Origin: CTSOIL-112 sp049291875 | Lineage (GTDB): Bacteria > Pseudomonadota > Gammaproteobacteria > Burkholderiales > Burkholderiaceae | Direction of reading: 5' to 3' | NCBI GenBank assembly: GCA_049291875.1 | Contig: JBATQE010000004.1 | Span: 186,001 to 250,000, forward strand | Length of the DNA stretch: 64,000 bases | Shown: one piece after another, positions 26,482 to 34,887 of the stretch | Position numbering within the stretch: position 1 is the stretch's first letter | How the letters are laid out: each line of letters begins with the position of its first letter | Position numbers and translations under genes: made by a program | The notes under the pieces: model-generated | What the model was told of the DNA's origin: nothing | Seen by the model: only the letters and a program-made list of their open reading frames with translations | Database searches by the model: none

Positions 26482-27150
26482 TCAAACGCCATAGCGTTCG
26501 CGGTAGGCCTTCACCGCCGCTTGGTACTGCACCAATTCCGGCGCGGATTGCGCATCCAAATAGCGCATCAAATCGCTCAAGTTGGCAATCGCGAACACCG
26601 GAATTCCGAAATCCCGTTCCACCGCCTGAACCGCAGAAAACTCGCCCACCTCGGTCGCATTGCCACTTTTTTCCATGCGATCCAGCGCGATCAGCACCGC
26701 CACCGGCGTTGCACCCGCCGCGCGCAGCATCTCGACCGACTCACGCACCGATGTACCAGCCGAAATCACATCATCGACGATCACCACGCGCTTGCCTTCC
26801 AACGGCGCGCCGACCAGCACACCGCCTTCGCCGTGGTCTTTCGCCTCTTTACGATTGTAGGCATATGGCACATTGCGCCCTTTTTGCGCCAACGCCATCG
26901 CGGTGGCCGAGGCGAGCGTGATGCCTTTATAAGCCGGACCAAAAAGCGCGTCAAATGCAAAACCTTGCCCCATGCGCTCGATCAACACATCCGCATAGCC
27001 GTTGGCCAATTGCGCTAAACTCGCGCCATCGTAGAACAATCCGGCATTAAAAAAATAGGGCGACAAACGCCCCGCTTTGGTTTTGAACTCACCAAAACGC
27101 AACACGTCCTGCGCCAATGCAAATTGAATGAAATCGTGTGCTGTACTCAT
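26482..27150 (-). CDS. pyrE: Orotate phosphoribosyltransferase
   Basis: Joins orotate and PRPP to give OMP. The 222 residues show GRLSPYFFNAGLF, FGPAYKGITLA, AYNRKEAKDHGEGG (the catalytic loop), and the PRPP motif VVIVDDVISAGTSVRES. It is convergent with pabB across 29 bp and lies 118 bp after tatC, separated by a repeat-like element. A promoter is not obvious in that gap. Confidence 0.96.
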   Translation of the reverse strand: MSTAHDFIQFALAQDVLRFGEFKTKAGRLSPYFFNAGLFYDGASLAQLANGYADVLIERMGQGFAFDALFGPAYKGITLASATAMALAQKGRNVPYAYNRKEAKDHGEGGVLVGAPLEGKRVVIVDDVISAGTSVRESVEMLRAAGATPVAVLIALDRMEKSGNATEVGEFSAVQAVERDFGIPVFAIANLSDLMRYLDAQSAPELVQYQAAVKAYRERYGV

Positions 27151-27166
27151 AAATAACCCATTATGT

Positions 27167-27276
27167 TCCGAACGCTTATGCGTTCTCAGATTGCTGACAA
27201 ACCTTTGTTTTTACCCTCGCCCATTTACGGAAGAGGGGCGAGGGACTTTGTCAACAGCCTCCGAACGCTTATGCGT
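27167..27276. repeat. 17-bp direct repeats flanking a hairpin (MITE-like?)
   Basis: TCCGAACGCTTATGCGT occurs at 27167-27183 and 27260-27276. Between them CCCTCGCCC (27214-27222) pairs with GGGCGAGGG (27236-27244), and outside that TTGCTGACAAA and TTTGTCAACAG form imperfect ends. The right repeat overlaps the tatC stop codon. The hairpin lacks a U tract in either direction. Confidence 0.6.
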
Positions 27277-28048
27277 CCTCGTTCTCATCCGCATCGTTCG
27301 GCGCGACAAACCGCGCCGCCCCAATTCCCACCTCATACAACAAACACAGAGGGATCGCCAGCAGCAGCATGGAGACCGCATCCGGCGGCGTGACCAGTGC
27401 CGATACGGCAAAAGCACCGACGATCATATACGGCCGCCATTCTTTGAGCTGTTGAATCGACACAAAACCGAGCTTGGCCAGCACCACCACCACGACCGGC
27501 ACCTCAAAAGCCAAGCCAAATGCTAAAAACATGGTCAAGCCGAAACTCAAATAACGATCAATATCCGTCGCCATCTCCACGCCATGCGGCGTAAGGCTGG
27601 CCATGAGCTTAAACACCGTCGGAAAGACGATGAAATACGCGAACGCCGAACCGACTAAAAACAAGAGATACGATGAAGTCACCACCGGCACGACCAATTT
27701 TTTCTCACGCGCATATAAACCCGGCGCAACGAACGCCCAAATCTGATACAGCACCACCGGCAAGGCGACGACAAACGACACCCACAGCACGAATTTAATC
27801 GGCACGAAAAAATTTGAGGTCACTTCGGTAGAAATCATGCGCGCGCCTTCGGGTAGACTGCGCACCATCGGCGCGGAAAACAGCTCGAAAATGCCGTTGC
27901 GCCAGTAAAACAAAGCCACAAATACGATCAACACCGCCGTTGCGCTGCGAATCAGACGATCACGCAGCTCAACCAAATGCGCCATCCAGCCATCCAAGCC
28001 GTGCGCTTCATCGTCAGTTTGCTGTGGGGTGTTGAGTTTTTGAACCAT
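27269..28048 (-). CDS. tatC: Sec-independent translocase subunit TatC
   Basis: The polytopic receptor of the twin-arginine pathway, which binds RR signal peptides. It has 259 residues from ATG 28048; a TTG at 28060 was dismissed. Family motifs are MAHLVELRDRLIRS, then VVALPVVLYQIWAFVAPGLY with six membrane segments in total, FGLAFEVPVVVVVLA, and ALVTPPDAVSMLLLAIPLCLLYE. The acidic tail NDADENEDA is encoded partly within a direct repeat. It ends the his-tat chain. Confidence 0.96.
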   Translation of the reverse strand: MVQKLNTPQQTDDEAHGLDGWMAHLVELRDRLIRSATAVLIVFVALFYWRNGIFELFSAPMVRSLPEGARMISTEVTSNFFVPIKFVLWVSFVVALPVVLYQIWAFVAPGLYAREKKLVVPVVTSSYLLFLVGSAFAYFIVFPTVFKLMASLTPHGVEMATDIDRYLSFGLTMFLAFGLAFEVPVVVVVLAKLGFVSIQQLKEWRPYMIVGAFAVSALVTPPDAVSMLLLAIPLCLLYEVGIGAARFVAPNDADENEDA

Positions 28049-28138
28049 AAATAACTTCAATTATTGCATCATGCGGACTATGCGCGACAGCAGGTAAGGA
28101 AAATAGGGAAAACCCGACAAACGGGAAAACCGACCTCG

Positions 28139-28651
28139 TTAAAAAAAACCGCGTACGCGCGCTGATTTCTGATGCGCCCGATGAATCGACATACGCGCCG
28201 CCTCGGTTCGCACCCGTTTGGGCAAACGTTGCTGCGCCTTGTACCACTGCGGTGTTTTACCCAATTTAACTTGCCAACTGGCACGACCCGTTCGCCGCGC
28301 CCGCGCAATGGCCAAAGCATTTTGATACGCACTGTTGTCCACGCTTTTATCCAGGCTGACGCCACGATAACTGTGCTGCAACTCATCGTGCGTGTCCTGC
28401 CACGACTGGCGCATTTGTTGTTCCGCCGAGCGAATCTCACTCTGAACCGATTGAGCCATGTCCTTGATTTCATTCAACTCAGCGGCGTTCATCTCGCGCG
28501 TGACCTCGTCTTTGACCGTCTGAACATAGCGCTGCGCGCGACCAAACAGCGCTCCGGCAATGCGGGCGACTTTAGGCAAACGTTCCGGGCCCAAAACAAT
28601 CAGCCCGACGATCGCGAGGATGAAAATCTTGGACAAACCCAAATCAAACAT
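28139..28651 (-). CDS. tatB: Sec-independent translocase subunit TatB
   Basis: The single-pass Tat component that forms the receptor complex with TatC. The 170 residues begin MFDLGLSKIFILAIVGLIVLGPERLP, the membrane helix, glycine-proline hinge and amphipathic helix of TatB. A charged, helical cytoplasmic part follows and ends in a basic tail. It lies between tatA and tatC, 30 and 90 bp away. Confidence 0.94.
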   Translation of the reverse strand: MFDLGLSKIFILAIVGLIVLGPERLPKVARIAGALFGRAQRYVQTVKDEVTREMNAAELNEIKDMAQSVQSEIRSAEQQMRQSWQDTHDELQHSYRGVSLDKSVDNSAYQNALAIARARRTGRASWQVKLGKTPQWYKAQQRLPKRVRTEAARMSIHRAHQKSARVRGFF

Positions 28652-28681
28652 GGCGTATGTACTCGGCTAAAGTTCGGTGAA

Positions 28682-28906
28682 CTACGCGGAATGGCTTTTG
28701 TCTTTTTGCTCGGCGTTGATGGTTTTATTGTCCTCCAGCGCCTTGCCCACTTGACCCGATTTTTCTTCCTCGCCCTTCATGCCTTCTTTAAAGCCGCGTA
28801 CCGCTTCACCCAAGTCGCGGCCGGTGTTGCGCAACTTTTTCGTGCCAAAAATCAACACGATGACCAACAGCAAAATAATCCAATGCGTTAAGCTAAATCC
28901 ACCCAT
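28682..28906 (-). CDS. tatA: Sec-independent translocase subunit TatA
   Basis: The pore-forming single-pass component of the Tat translocase. The 74 residues begin MGGFSLTHWIILLLVIVLIF, followed by the FGTKKLRNTGRDLGEAVRGFKEGM amphipathic helix and a charged tail. This is the standard TatA pattern and length. It starts 33 bp after the HIT gene in the same direction. Confidence 0.96.
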   Translation of the reverse strand: MGGFSLTHWIILLLVIVLIFGTKKLRNTGRDLGEAVRGFKEGMKGEEEKSGQVGKALEDNKTINAEQKDKSHSA

Positions 28907-28939
28907 GTCGTACTCCTAAATCCATTTAAAATCAATTCA

Positions 28940-29308
28940 TTACTGTGCATTGGCAAAACCGCGCCACGGGCGAGGTCCGGCCAAAATGTGCAAGTGCATA
29001 TGATACACCTCTTGCCCGCCGGCGGGGCCGACATTCATCAGCACACGAAAGCCGCCTTGCGGCAAGGCTGGCGCGCCATTGTCCCGTGCGATTTGTGGCG
29101 CGAGCGCCATCATGCGCCCAACCATCGCCGCACGTTCGGGCGTATGACAGTCCGCCAGCGTCTCGATGTGGGCTTTGGGAATCAATAAAATATGAATCGG
29201 CGCGGCGGGATTGATGTCCTTGAACGCAAGGAATTCATCATCTTCATACACCTTACCGGCAGGAATTTCACCCGAAGCAATTTTGCAAAAAATGCAGTCT
29301 GCACTCAT
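28940..29308 (-). CDS. HIT family nucleotide hydrolase (HinT-like)
   Basis: A histidine-triad protein. HinT relatives hydrolyse purine nucleoside phosphoramidates. It has 122 residues from ATG 29308, which has GGAGG five bases upstream; that GGAGG overlaps the other ATG at 29320. It begins MSADCIFCKIASGEIPAGKVYE, and the catalytic triad HMHLHILAGP lies near the C-terminus. It sits between hisE and tatA, a common betaproteobacterial arrangement. Confidence 0.94.
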   Translation of the reverse strand: MSADCIFCKIASGEIPAGKVYEDDEFLAFKDINPAAPIHILLIPKAHIETLADCHTPERAAMVGRMMALAPQIARDNGAPALPQGGFRVLMNVGPAGGQEVYHMHLHILAGPRPWRGFANAQ

Positions 29309-29364
29309 ATTGGCCTCCATTATTAATCTGAGTTAGTAAATACCAACTTTCAATATGCTTTCGA

Positions 29365-29688
29365 TTATTCACTACGCGAGGCTTTTTCCACCAAGCCCGA
29401 CAAGCCCTCACGACGTGCCAATTCCTCCGCCACATCAGCCAGCGTTAGATCATAACGCGCCAACATGACCATCAGATGAAACAGCAAATCCGCCGACTCA
29501 TACACGATCTGCTCGCGATTTTCGTCTTTGGCCGCGATCACGACCTCGGTCGCCTCCTCACCGATTTTTTTCAAAATGCTGTCCGCACTCTTGTGAAACA
29601 GCTTGGCGACGTATGAGCTATCAGGGCTGGCGGTTTTGCGCGCTTCGATGGTCACGCTCAGTTGTTCAAACACGCTTTGCATATTCAT
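29365..29688 (-). CDS. hisE: Phosphoribosyl-ATP pyrophosphatase HisE
   Basis: The second step of histidine synthesis: PR-ATP to PR-AMP. It has 107 residues from ATG 29688, which overlaps the hisI stop (ATGA) and has GAGAG upstream. The all-alpha MazG-like fold is marked by SYVAKLFHKSADSILKKIGEEATEVVIAAK with the metal-binding EExxE, and ESADLLFHLMVML. Separate hisI and hisE genes, not fused as in E. coli. Confidence 0.96.
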   Translation of the reverse strand: MNMQSVFEQLSVTIEARKTASPDSSYVAKLFHKSADSILKKIGEEATEVVIAAKDENREQIVYESADLLFHLMVMLARYDLTLADVAEELARREGLSGLVEKASRSE

Positions 29689-30119
29689 AAATGACTCTCG
29701 GCTGGCGGCACATCTGAATGCTCGGTATCCGATGCATAAATCAGTGTAGGGTCTTTGAGCACCGGTTCGGTCACTTCCCAAACCTGCGTGTCAAAATTAA
29801 ACGACTCAAAAAAGCAACTGTTGCGCCCCGTGTGACAGGCAATCCCGCCGACCTGCTCCACCGTCAGCAACAGCACATCCTGATCGCAGTCCATACGCAG
29901 CGATTTGACCCGTTGCACATGACCCGATTCTTCGCCCTTAAACCACAGTTTACGGCGTGAACGCGAAAAATACACCGCTTGGCGCAGTTCCATGGTTTTT
30001 TGCAACGCCTCGCGGTTCATCCACGCAAACATCAAGACTTTATGCGTTTCATGATCTTGAACGATCACAGGAATCAGCCCCTGATCGTCCCACTCAATTC
30101 GATTGAATCGTTCTACCAT
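29685..30119 (-). CDS. hisI: Phosphoribosyl-AMP cyclohydrolase HisI
   Basis: Opens the purine ring of PR-AMP, a zinc- and magnesium-dependent step. The 144 residues contain VLMFAWMNREAL, YFSRSRRKLWFKGEESGHVQ and the metal motifs MDCDQDVLLL and GIACHTGRNSCFF. Overlaps hisE by four bases. Length is slightly above the usual 130 because of a C-terminal tail. Confidence 0.96.
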   Translation of the reverse strand: MVERFNRIEWDDQGLIPVIVQDHETHKVLMFAWMNREALQKTMELRQAVYFSRSRRKLWFKGEESGHVQRVKSLRMDCDQDVLLLTVEQVGGIACHTGRNSCFFESFNFDTQVWEVTEPVLKDPTLIYASDTEHSDVPPAESHL

Positions 30120-30177
30120 TTTTATCTACTTCTCAAAATTGAGTCTTAAAGTCAGCGAATACCAACGTTATGACTCA

Positions 30178-30948
30178 TCACCGAACACAAATTCCCTGCT
30201 CGGCCATAAATGTCTTCGCCTCTTGCACCGTATAAGTGCCGAAGTGAAAAATACTCGCGGCCAACACCGCATCGGCGCGACCATCCTTAATCCCGTCCAC
30301 CAAATGCTGCAAATTGCCCACACCACCGGAAGCAATCACCGGAATGCGTACCGCATCGGCCACCGCACGGGTCAATGCAAGGTCAAAGCCGCACTGCATG
30401 CCATCGCGATCCATACTGGTGAGCAAAATCTCGCCCGCACCGAGCGCATCCATTTGGCGCGCCCATTCGATCGCATCAATGCCTGTGCCCTTGCGTCCGC
30501 CGTGGGTGAACACTTCCCACTTCGGTGCATCATCCGGCGAACCCACGACGCGCTTGGCATCAATTGCCACCACGATGCACTGCGAGCCGTATTTATCACT
30601 CGCATCCCTGACCAACTGCGGGTTAGCGACCGCTGACGAATTCATCGACACCTTATCTGCACCTGCGTTGAGCAAACGCCGAATGTCCTCAACTTTGCGC
30701 ACACCACCACCCACGGTCAGTGGGATGAATACTTGCGAGGCCACATCCTCGATGATGTGCAAAATCAAATCGCGGTCGTCCGAGGTCGCCGTGATGTCCA
30801 AAAAGGTCAACTCGTCCGCGCCCTGCTCATTGTAGCGGCGCGCGATTTCCACGGGATCACCCGCATCGCGCAAACCGACAAAGTTCACGCCCTTGACCAC
30901 GCGACCGGCGGTTACATCCAAACAGGGGATAATTCGTTTGGTTAACAT
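30178..30948 (-). CDS. hisF: Imidazole glycerol phosphate synthase cyclase subunit HisF
   Basis: The (beta/alpha)8 cyclase that partners HisH to make IGP and AICAR. The 256 residues begin MLTKRIIPCLDV with catalytic Asp11. VVAIDAKR holds the second catalytic Asp, and phosphate loops VGGGVR and ASGGVGN are present. The ATG overlaps the hisA stop by one base. Confidence 0.97.
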   Translation of the reverse strand: MLTKRIIPCLDVTAGRVVKGVNFVGLRDAGDPVEIARRYNEQGADELTFLDITATSDDRDLILHIIEDVASQVFIPLTVGGGVRKVEDIRRLLNAGADKVSMNSSAVANPQLVRDASDKYGSQCIVVAIDAKRVVGSPDDAPKWEVFTHGGRKGTGIDAIEWARQMDALGAGEILLTSMDRDGMQCGFDLALTRAVADAVRIPVIASGGVGNLQHLVDGIKDGRADAVLAASIFHFGTYTVQEAKTFMAEQGICVR

Positions 30949-31694
30949 TATGCCAAGCCCAATAGCTCATCCGCACGCGCCTGCGCCGCCGCGAAATCCA
31001 AATCGCCCGAGTAAATCGCGCGACCGCAGATCACGCCCTCGATGCCTTCGTCGGTCACGGCACAGAGGTTTTCAATATCCGCCATATTCGACAGACCGCC
31101 CGATGCGATCACCGGAATGGTCGAAGCCTGCGCCAATTTGACCGTTGCATCAATGTTAATACCTTGTAACATGCCATCCCGACCAATATCGGTGTAGATG
31201 ATCGAATTCACGCCGTAGTCTTCGTATTTTTTCGCCAAATCGGTGACTTCGTGCTTGGTGATTTTGCTCCAGCCGTCGGTCGCGACTTTGCCGTCCTTCG
31301 CATCCAGTCCGACGATGATGTGGCCGCCAAAGGCAATGCACGCTTCTTGCAAAAAGCCGGGGTTTTTCACCGCTGCCGTGCCGATGATGACGTAGCTGAT
31401 GCCCATATCGAGGTAGCGTTCAATCGTTTCCAGATCACGAATGCCGCCGCCGATTTGCACCGGAACATCATCGCCAACCGTGTCCAAAATCGCTTGTATC
31501 GCCGCTTTGTTCACCGGTTTTCCGGCGAATGCGCCATTCAGATCGACCAAATGCAGGCGACGCGCGCCTTGCGCTACCCAATGCGCCGCCATTTGCTCCG
31601 GCGCGTCGGAGAATACCGTCACGCGGTCCATTTCGCCTTGTTGCAAACGCACGCATTGGCCGTCTTTTAGGTCGATGGCTGGGATCAACAACAT
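30948..31694 (-). CDS. hisA: ProFAR isomerase HisA
   Basis: Amadori isomerase of the histidine pathway, a (beta/alpha)8 barrel paralogous to HisF. The 248 residues begin MLLIPAIDLKDGQCVRL with the general base Asp8. VQIGGGIRD and IASGGLSN bind the two phosphates, and YTDIGRDGMLQG holds the second catalytic Asp. It is coupled to hisF and lies 52 bp after hisH. Confidence 0.97.
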   Translation of the reverse strand: MLLIPAIDLKDGQCVRLQQGEMDRVTVFSDAPEQMAAHWVAQGARRLHLVDLNGAFAGKPVNKAAIQAILDTVGDDVPVQIGGGIRDLETIERYLDMGISYVIIGTAAVKNPGFLQEACIAFGGHIIVGLDAKDGKVATDGWSKITKHEVTDLAKKYEDYGVNSIIYTDIGRDGMLQGINIDATVKLAQASTIPVIASGGLSNMADIENLCAVTDEGIEGVICGRAIYSGDLDFAAAQARADELLGLA

Positions 31695-31746
31695 ATCTTT
31701 CTCTCTTTAAATCTGTGGGTTAAAAATTCGCTACGTCGGAAATACC

Positions 31747-32385
31747 TTAGGGTTTCCAGCCCGAAAAATTGCGGTAAATCTGCAAGCCCAAATCACCGCT
31801 TTTTTCCGGGTGAAACTGGGTCGCAAAAATATTCTCACGCGCCACCGCACAGGTGAACGGCGCGCCGTACACCGATTCGCCGACCGTCAAATCCGCATCA
31901 AACGGATTGACATAGTAGCTGTGCACGAAATAGTAGTGCGTATTATCGGGGATATTCGCCCAGAGCGCATGTGGACGCGTTTGCTTGACCGTATTCCAGC
32001 CCATATGCGGCACTTTGAGCGGCGCACCGTTTTCATCGCGCGCATCTTGCACACGAAACCGCACCACCTCACCGGCGAACCAGCCTAAGCCGTGCGAATT
32101 GCCTTCCTCCGCATGACCGAACAGCATTTGCTCACCCACGCAGACGCCGAGCAGCGGTTTGTTTTTCGCACCTTCGGTCAAGGCTTCGAGCAAACCGCTC
32201 GCGCGTAAATTCGCCATGCAGTCAGGCATCGCGCCCTGTCCGGGCAAAATGATGCGCTCCGCCGCACGCACCACCTCAGGCTCATGCGTGATGCGCACAT
32301 CGGCTTCGGGTGCGGCGGTTTTCATCGCCTGCGCCACACTGCGCAGATTGCCCATGCCGTAATCTAAAATTGCAATTAAATTCAT
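31747..32385 (-). CDS. hisH: Imidazole glycerol phosphate synthase glutaminase subunit HisH
   Basis: The class I glutaminase that feeds ammonia to HisF. It has 212 residues from ATG 32385; a TTG at 32403 was dismissed. It begins MNLIAILDYGMGNLRSVAQA. The nucleophile Cys is in LLGVCVGEQMLFG, and the His and Glu of the triad are in ATQFHPEKSG. It follows marC by 19 bp. Confidence 0.96.
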   Translation of the reverse strand: MNLIAILDYGMGNLRSVAQAMKTAAPEADVRITHEPEVVRAAERIILPGQGAMPDCMANLRASGLLEALTEGAKNKPLLGVCVGEQMLFGHAEEGNSHGLGWFAGEVVRFRVQDARDENGAPLKVPHMGWNTVKQTRPHALWANIPDNTHYYFVHSYYVNPFDADLTVGESVYGAPFTCAVARENIFATQFHPEKSGDLGLQIYRNFSGWKP

Positions 32386-32404
32386 TGAACGATCTTTATC
32401 CAAC

Positions 32405-33028
32405 TCAATGCGCCAACGCAGGAATCATCGCCGTCAATCCATCCACGATAAATTCCACCGCTACCGCCGCCACCAATAAACCCATAATTCGCGTGGCAAT
32501 ATTAATCCCCGTGCGCCCCAGTGTGCGCGCGATCGGTTGCGCCATTTGCAGGGTCAGCCACACCAAAATTGCGATCACTACGCCACTGCCGATAATCGCC
32601 GCGTAATCCATCGGCTTTTTCGCATTGTGTGCCATCACGATCACCGTACTCATCGCACCCGGCCCCATGAGCAGGGGAATACCCAGCGGCACGACGCCAA
32701 TGGCGTCTTTATGCTCGGCCTCATCGCGTTCCTCAACCGTGGTTTTCGTGCCGCCCGGTTGCGCGTTGAGCATATTCAGTGCCATCAATAAAATCAACAA
32801 GCCGCCGGAAACCTGCAACGAAGCAGTTGAAATCCCAAAAAAACGAATGATGTTTTCACCGAGCAAGGCGCTGATCGCGACCACCGCGACCACGGTGAAC
32901 GCCGCCGTGCGAATCGCACGCTGCTTTTGCACCGCGCTGAAATCCTGCGTCAGGCTGATAAACATCGGCAATACGCCCAATGGGTTAATCAACGCAATCA
33001 GCGCAACAAATACCTTTAACGAATCCAT
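32405..33028 (-). CDS. MarC family integral membrane protein
   Basis: A six-helix inner-membrane protein of the MarC/YchE family, whose transport role is unknown. The 207 residues include IALINPLGVLPMFI, SALLGENIIRFFGIS, and PLGIPLLMGPGAMSTVIV, typical family helices. A charged cytoplasmic loop (TKTTVEERDEAEHKD) lies in the middle. It sits inside the his operon between hisB and hisH. I recall the same placement in other Burkholderiales, so it is probably an old insertion rather than a recent one. Confidence 0.9.
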   Translation of the reverse strand: MDSLKVFVALIALINPLGVLPMFISLTQDFSAVQKQRAIRTAAFTVVAVVAISALLGENIIRFFGISTASLQVSGGLLILLMALNMLNAQPGGTKTTVEERDEAEHKDAIGVVPLGIPLLMGPGAMSTVIVMAHNAKKPMDYAAIIGSGVVIAILVWLTLQMAQPIARTLGRTGINIATRIMGLLVAAVAVEFIVDGLTAMIPALAH

Positions 33029-33040
33029 ATCTGCCCGTGA

Positions 33041-33649
33041 TTAACCGACCAACGTGCCTTTGGTGGACGCCACCGTATCCGCCGCACGCGCATCAATCGC
33101 CACCGCCATGCGCAATGCACGACCAAACGCCTTAAACACCGTTTCGATCTGATGGTGCGCATTCACCCCGCGCAGATTATCGATATGCAATGTGACCTGC
33201 GCGTGATTGACAAAACCGTTAAAAAACTCGCCGGTCAAATCCACATCAAAATTACCCACGCGCGCACGCGTATACGGCACATGCAATTCCAACCCCGGAC
33301 GGCCAGAAAAATCAATCACCACGCGCGAGAGCGCTTCATCCAGCGGCACATACGAGTGGCCGTAGCGCACCATGCCCTTTTTATCACCGACCGCTTTCGC
33401 AAATGCCTGACCGAGCGCAATCCCGACATCCTCCACCGTGTGATGATCGTCAATGTGCGTGTCGCCACTCGCCTTCACCGTCAAATCCATCAAGCCATGA
33501 CGCGCGATCTGATCAAGCATGTGATCCAAAAACGGCACGCCCGAATCCAATTGCGCCACGCCCGTACCATCGAGGTTCAGCGTGATCTCGATCTGCGTTT
33601 CCGACGTATTGCGCACCACATGAGCGGTGCGCTGATTGATTGGGGTCAT
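33041..33649 (-). CDS. hisB: Imidazoleglycerol-phosphate dehydratase HisB
   Basis: Manganese-dependent dehydratase, single-domain form without the histidinol-phosphatase part found in E. coli. It has 202 residues from ATG 33649, with AAGGAT upstream; a TTG at 33670 was dismissed. The two metal-binding histidine clusters are DTHIDDHHTVEDVGIALGQA and GVNAHHQIETVFKAFGRAL, and FLDHMLDQIARHG is also typical. The histidinol phosphatase must be encoded elsewhere. Confidence 0.96.
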   Translation of the reverse strand: MTPINQRTAHVVRNTSETQIEITLNLDGTGVAQLDSGVPFLDHMLDQIARHGLMDLTVKASGDTHIDDHHTVEDVGIALGQAFAKAVGDKKGMVRYGHSYVPLDEALSRVVIDFSGRPGLELHVPYTRARVGNFDVDLTGEFFNGFVNHAQVTLHIDNLRGVNAHHQIETVFKAFGRALRMAVAIDARAADTVASTKGTLVG

Positions 33650-33677
33650 TGCTTTATATCCTTCATCCAACTATGCT

Positions 33678-33757
33678 GTCATTCCCGCGAAAGCGGGAAT
33701 CCAGTCTATCTATCAAAAAATTAAAACGTTATAGATTCCCGCTTTCGCGGGAATGAC
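33678..33757. repeat. REP-type inverted pair (REPIN) between hisB and hisC
   Basis: A 24-bp arm at 33678-33701, with core ATTCCCGCGAAAGCGGGAAT, is repeated exactly in inverted orientation at 33734-33757 across a 32-bp AT-rich spacer. Each arm is itself a palindrome that can fold alone, and the two can also pair with each other. This pattern is typical of REP elements mobilised in pairs. The core resembles a repeat I recall from many betaproteobacteria. Confidence 0.85.
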
Positions 33758-33782
33758 GGCGTTTTTGCCAACGCCACCATAC

Positions 33783-34886
33783 TCACAAATGATCTGCTAT
33801 CGACGCGGACAAAGCCGCCAACATCGCCGCATTTTCCTCTGGCGTGCTGATCGTGATGCGCAGACAATTGCGCAGCAGCGGATGCGCCGCGCTCATATTC
33901 TTAATCAAAACGCCGCGCGCCTTCATCCCCGCGAACACCTCATCCGCACTCAACGTGTCATTCAAACGCACCAGCACAAAATTCGCCGCCGTCTCATACA
34001 CACGCAACTGTGGCAGTTTCGCCAGCTCAGCGCACACCATCGCACGCTCGGCGCGAATCGCCGCCGCCTGCTCGTCTAACACATCCGCATGACGCAGTAC
34101 AAAGGTCGCCGCCGTCTCGGTCAACACATTCACATTATACGGTGGACGCACCTTATCCAGCTCAGAAATCAACGCCGCGCTGCCCGCCATATAACCCAAA
34201 CGGATGCCCGCCAAGCCCAATTTACTCACCGTGCGCATCACCAACAGATGCTCAAACTCCGTCAACGCCGACATCCACGACGTCTGCGCGAACGGCTGAT
34301 ACGCCTCATCCACCACCACGATGCTGTCACCCGCCGCCGCAATCACGCGGCGCATGGCCGACTCATCGAACAAATTGCCCGTCGGATTATTCGGGAACGG
34401 CAGATACACCAACGCCGGATGGTGCTGCTCAATCGCCGCGATGAACGCCTCCGCATCCAGCGAAAAATCATCCGTATTCAGTGGTATTTCCACCACATTC
34501 AGATGATTGAACACGCCGGAGAGTTTGTACATCACAAAGCTCGGCGCGGGTGCGAGCACCGTCACCGTTTCCCTCTGCTTGGCAATCGCCTGCGATAGAA
34601 TGGCAATCAACTCATCCGAACCATTGCCCAGCAAAATCTCTTTATCCGCCGGAATCTGCGCGTAGCGGCGCAATTCATCCTTGAGCACCGTGTAGGCCGG
34701 AATCGGATAACGATTCATCGCCACCTGCGCCAATTCCTGCGCCAACTGCGCCTTCAAATCATCCGGCAGCGTGTACGGATTCTCCATCGCATCCAGTTTA
34801 ATTAAACCCGTCGCATCGGCAACGTGGTATGCGCCCATGGAGCGGATTTCGGGGCGGATATTACTTAGAATTTTATTTTGACTCAT
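33783..34886 (-). CDS. hisC: Histidinol-phosphate aminotransferase HisC
   Basis: PLP enzyme that converts imidazole acetol phosphate to histidinol phosphate. The 367 residues contain DAMENPYTLPD, GNGSDELIAIL, FPNNPTGNLFD, VDEAYQPF, and the PLP lysine in RTVSKLGLAGIRLGY. The ATG lies one base after the stop of the HEPN gene, and only a weak AAAAGAT element precedes it, so its translation may depend on the upstream gene. The usual upstream neighbour would be hisD. Confidence 0.96.
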   Translation of the reverse strand: MSQNKILSNIRPEIRSMGAYHVADATGLIKLDAMENPYTLPDDLKAQLAQELAQVAMNRYPIPAYTVLKDELRRYAQIPADKEILLGNGSDELIAILSQAIAKQRETVTVLAPAPSFVMYKLSGVFNHLNVVEIPLNTDDFSLDAEAFIAAIEQHHPALVYLPFPNNPTGNLFDESAMRRVIAAAGDSIVVVDEAYQPFAQTSWMSALTEFEHLLVMRTVSKLGLAGIRLGYMAGSAALISELDKVRPPYNVNVLTETAATFVLRHADVLDEQAAAIRAERAMVCAELAKLPQLRVYETAANFVLVRLNDTLSADEVFAGMKARGVLIKNMSAAHPLLRNCLRITISTPEENAAMLAALSASIADHL

Positions 34887-34887
34887 C

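Noticed and set aside
27214..27244. Intrinsic terminator after tatC
   Set aside because: The stem is strong but no U tract follows on either strand; it was kept as part of a repeat-like element instead.
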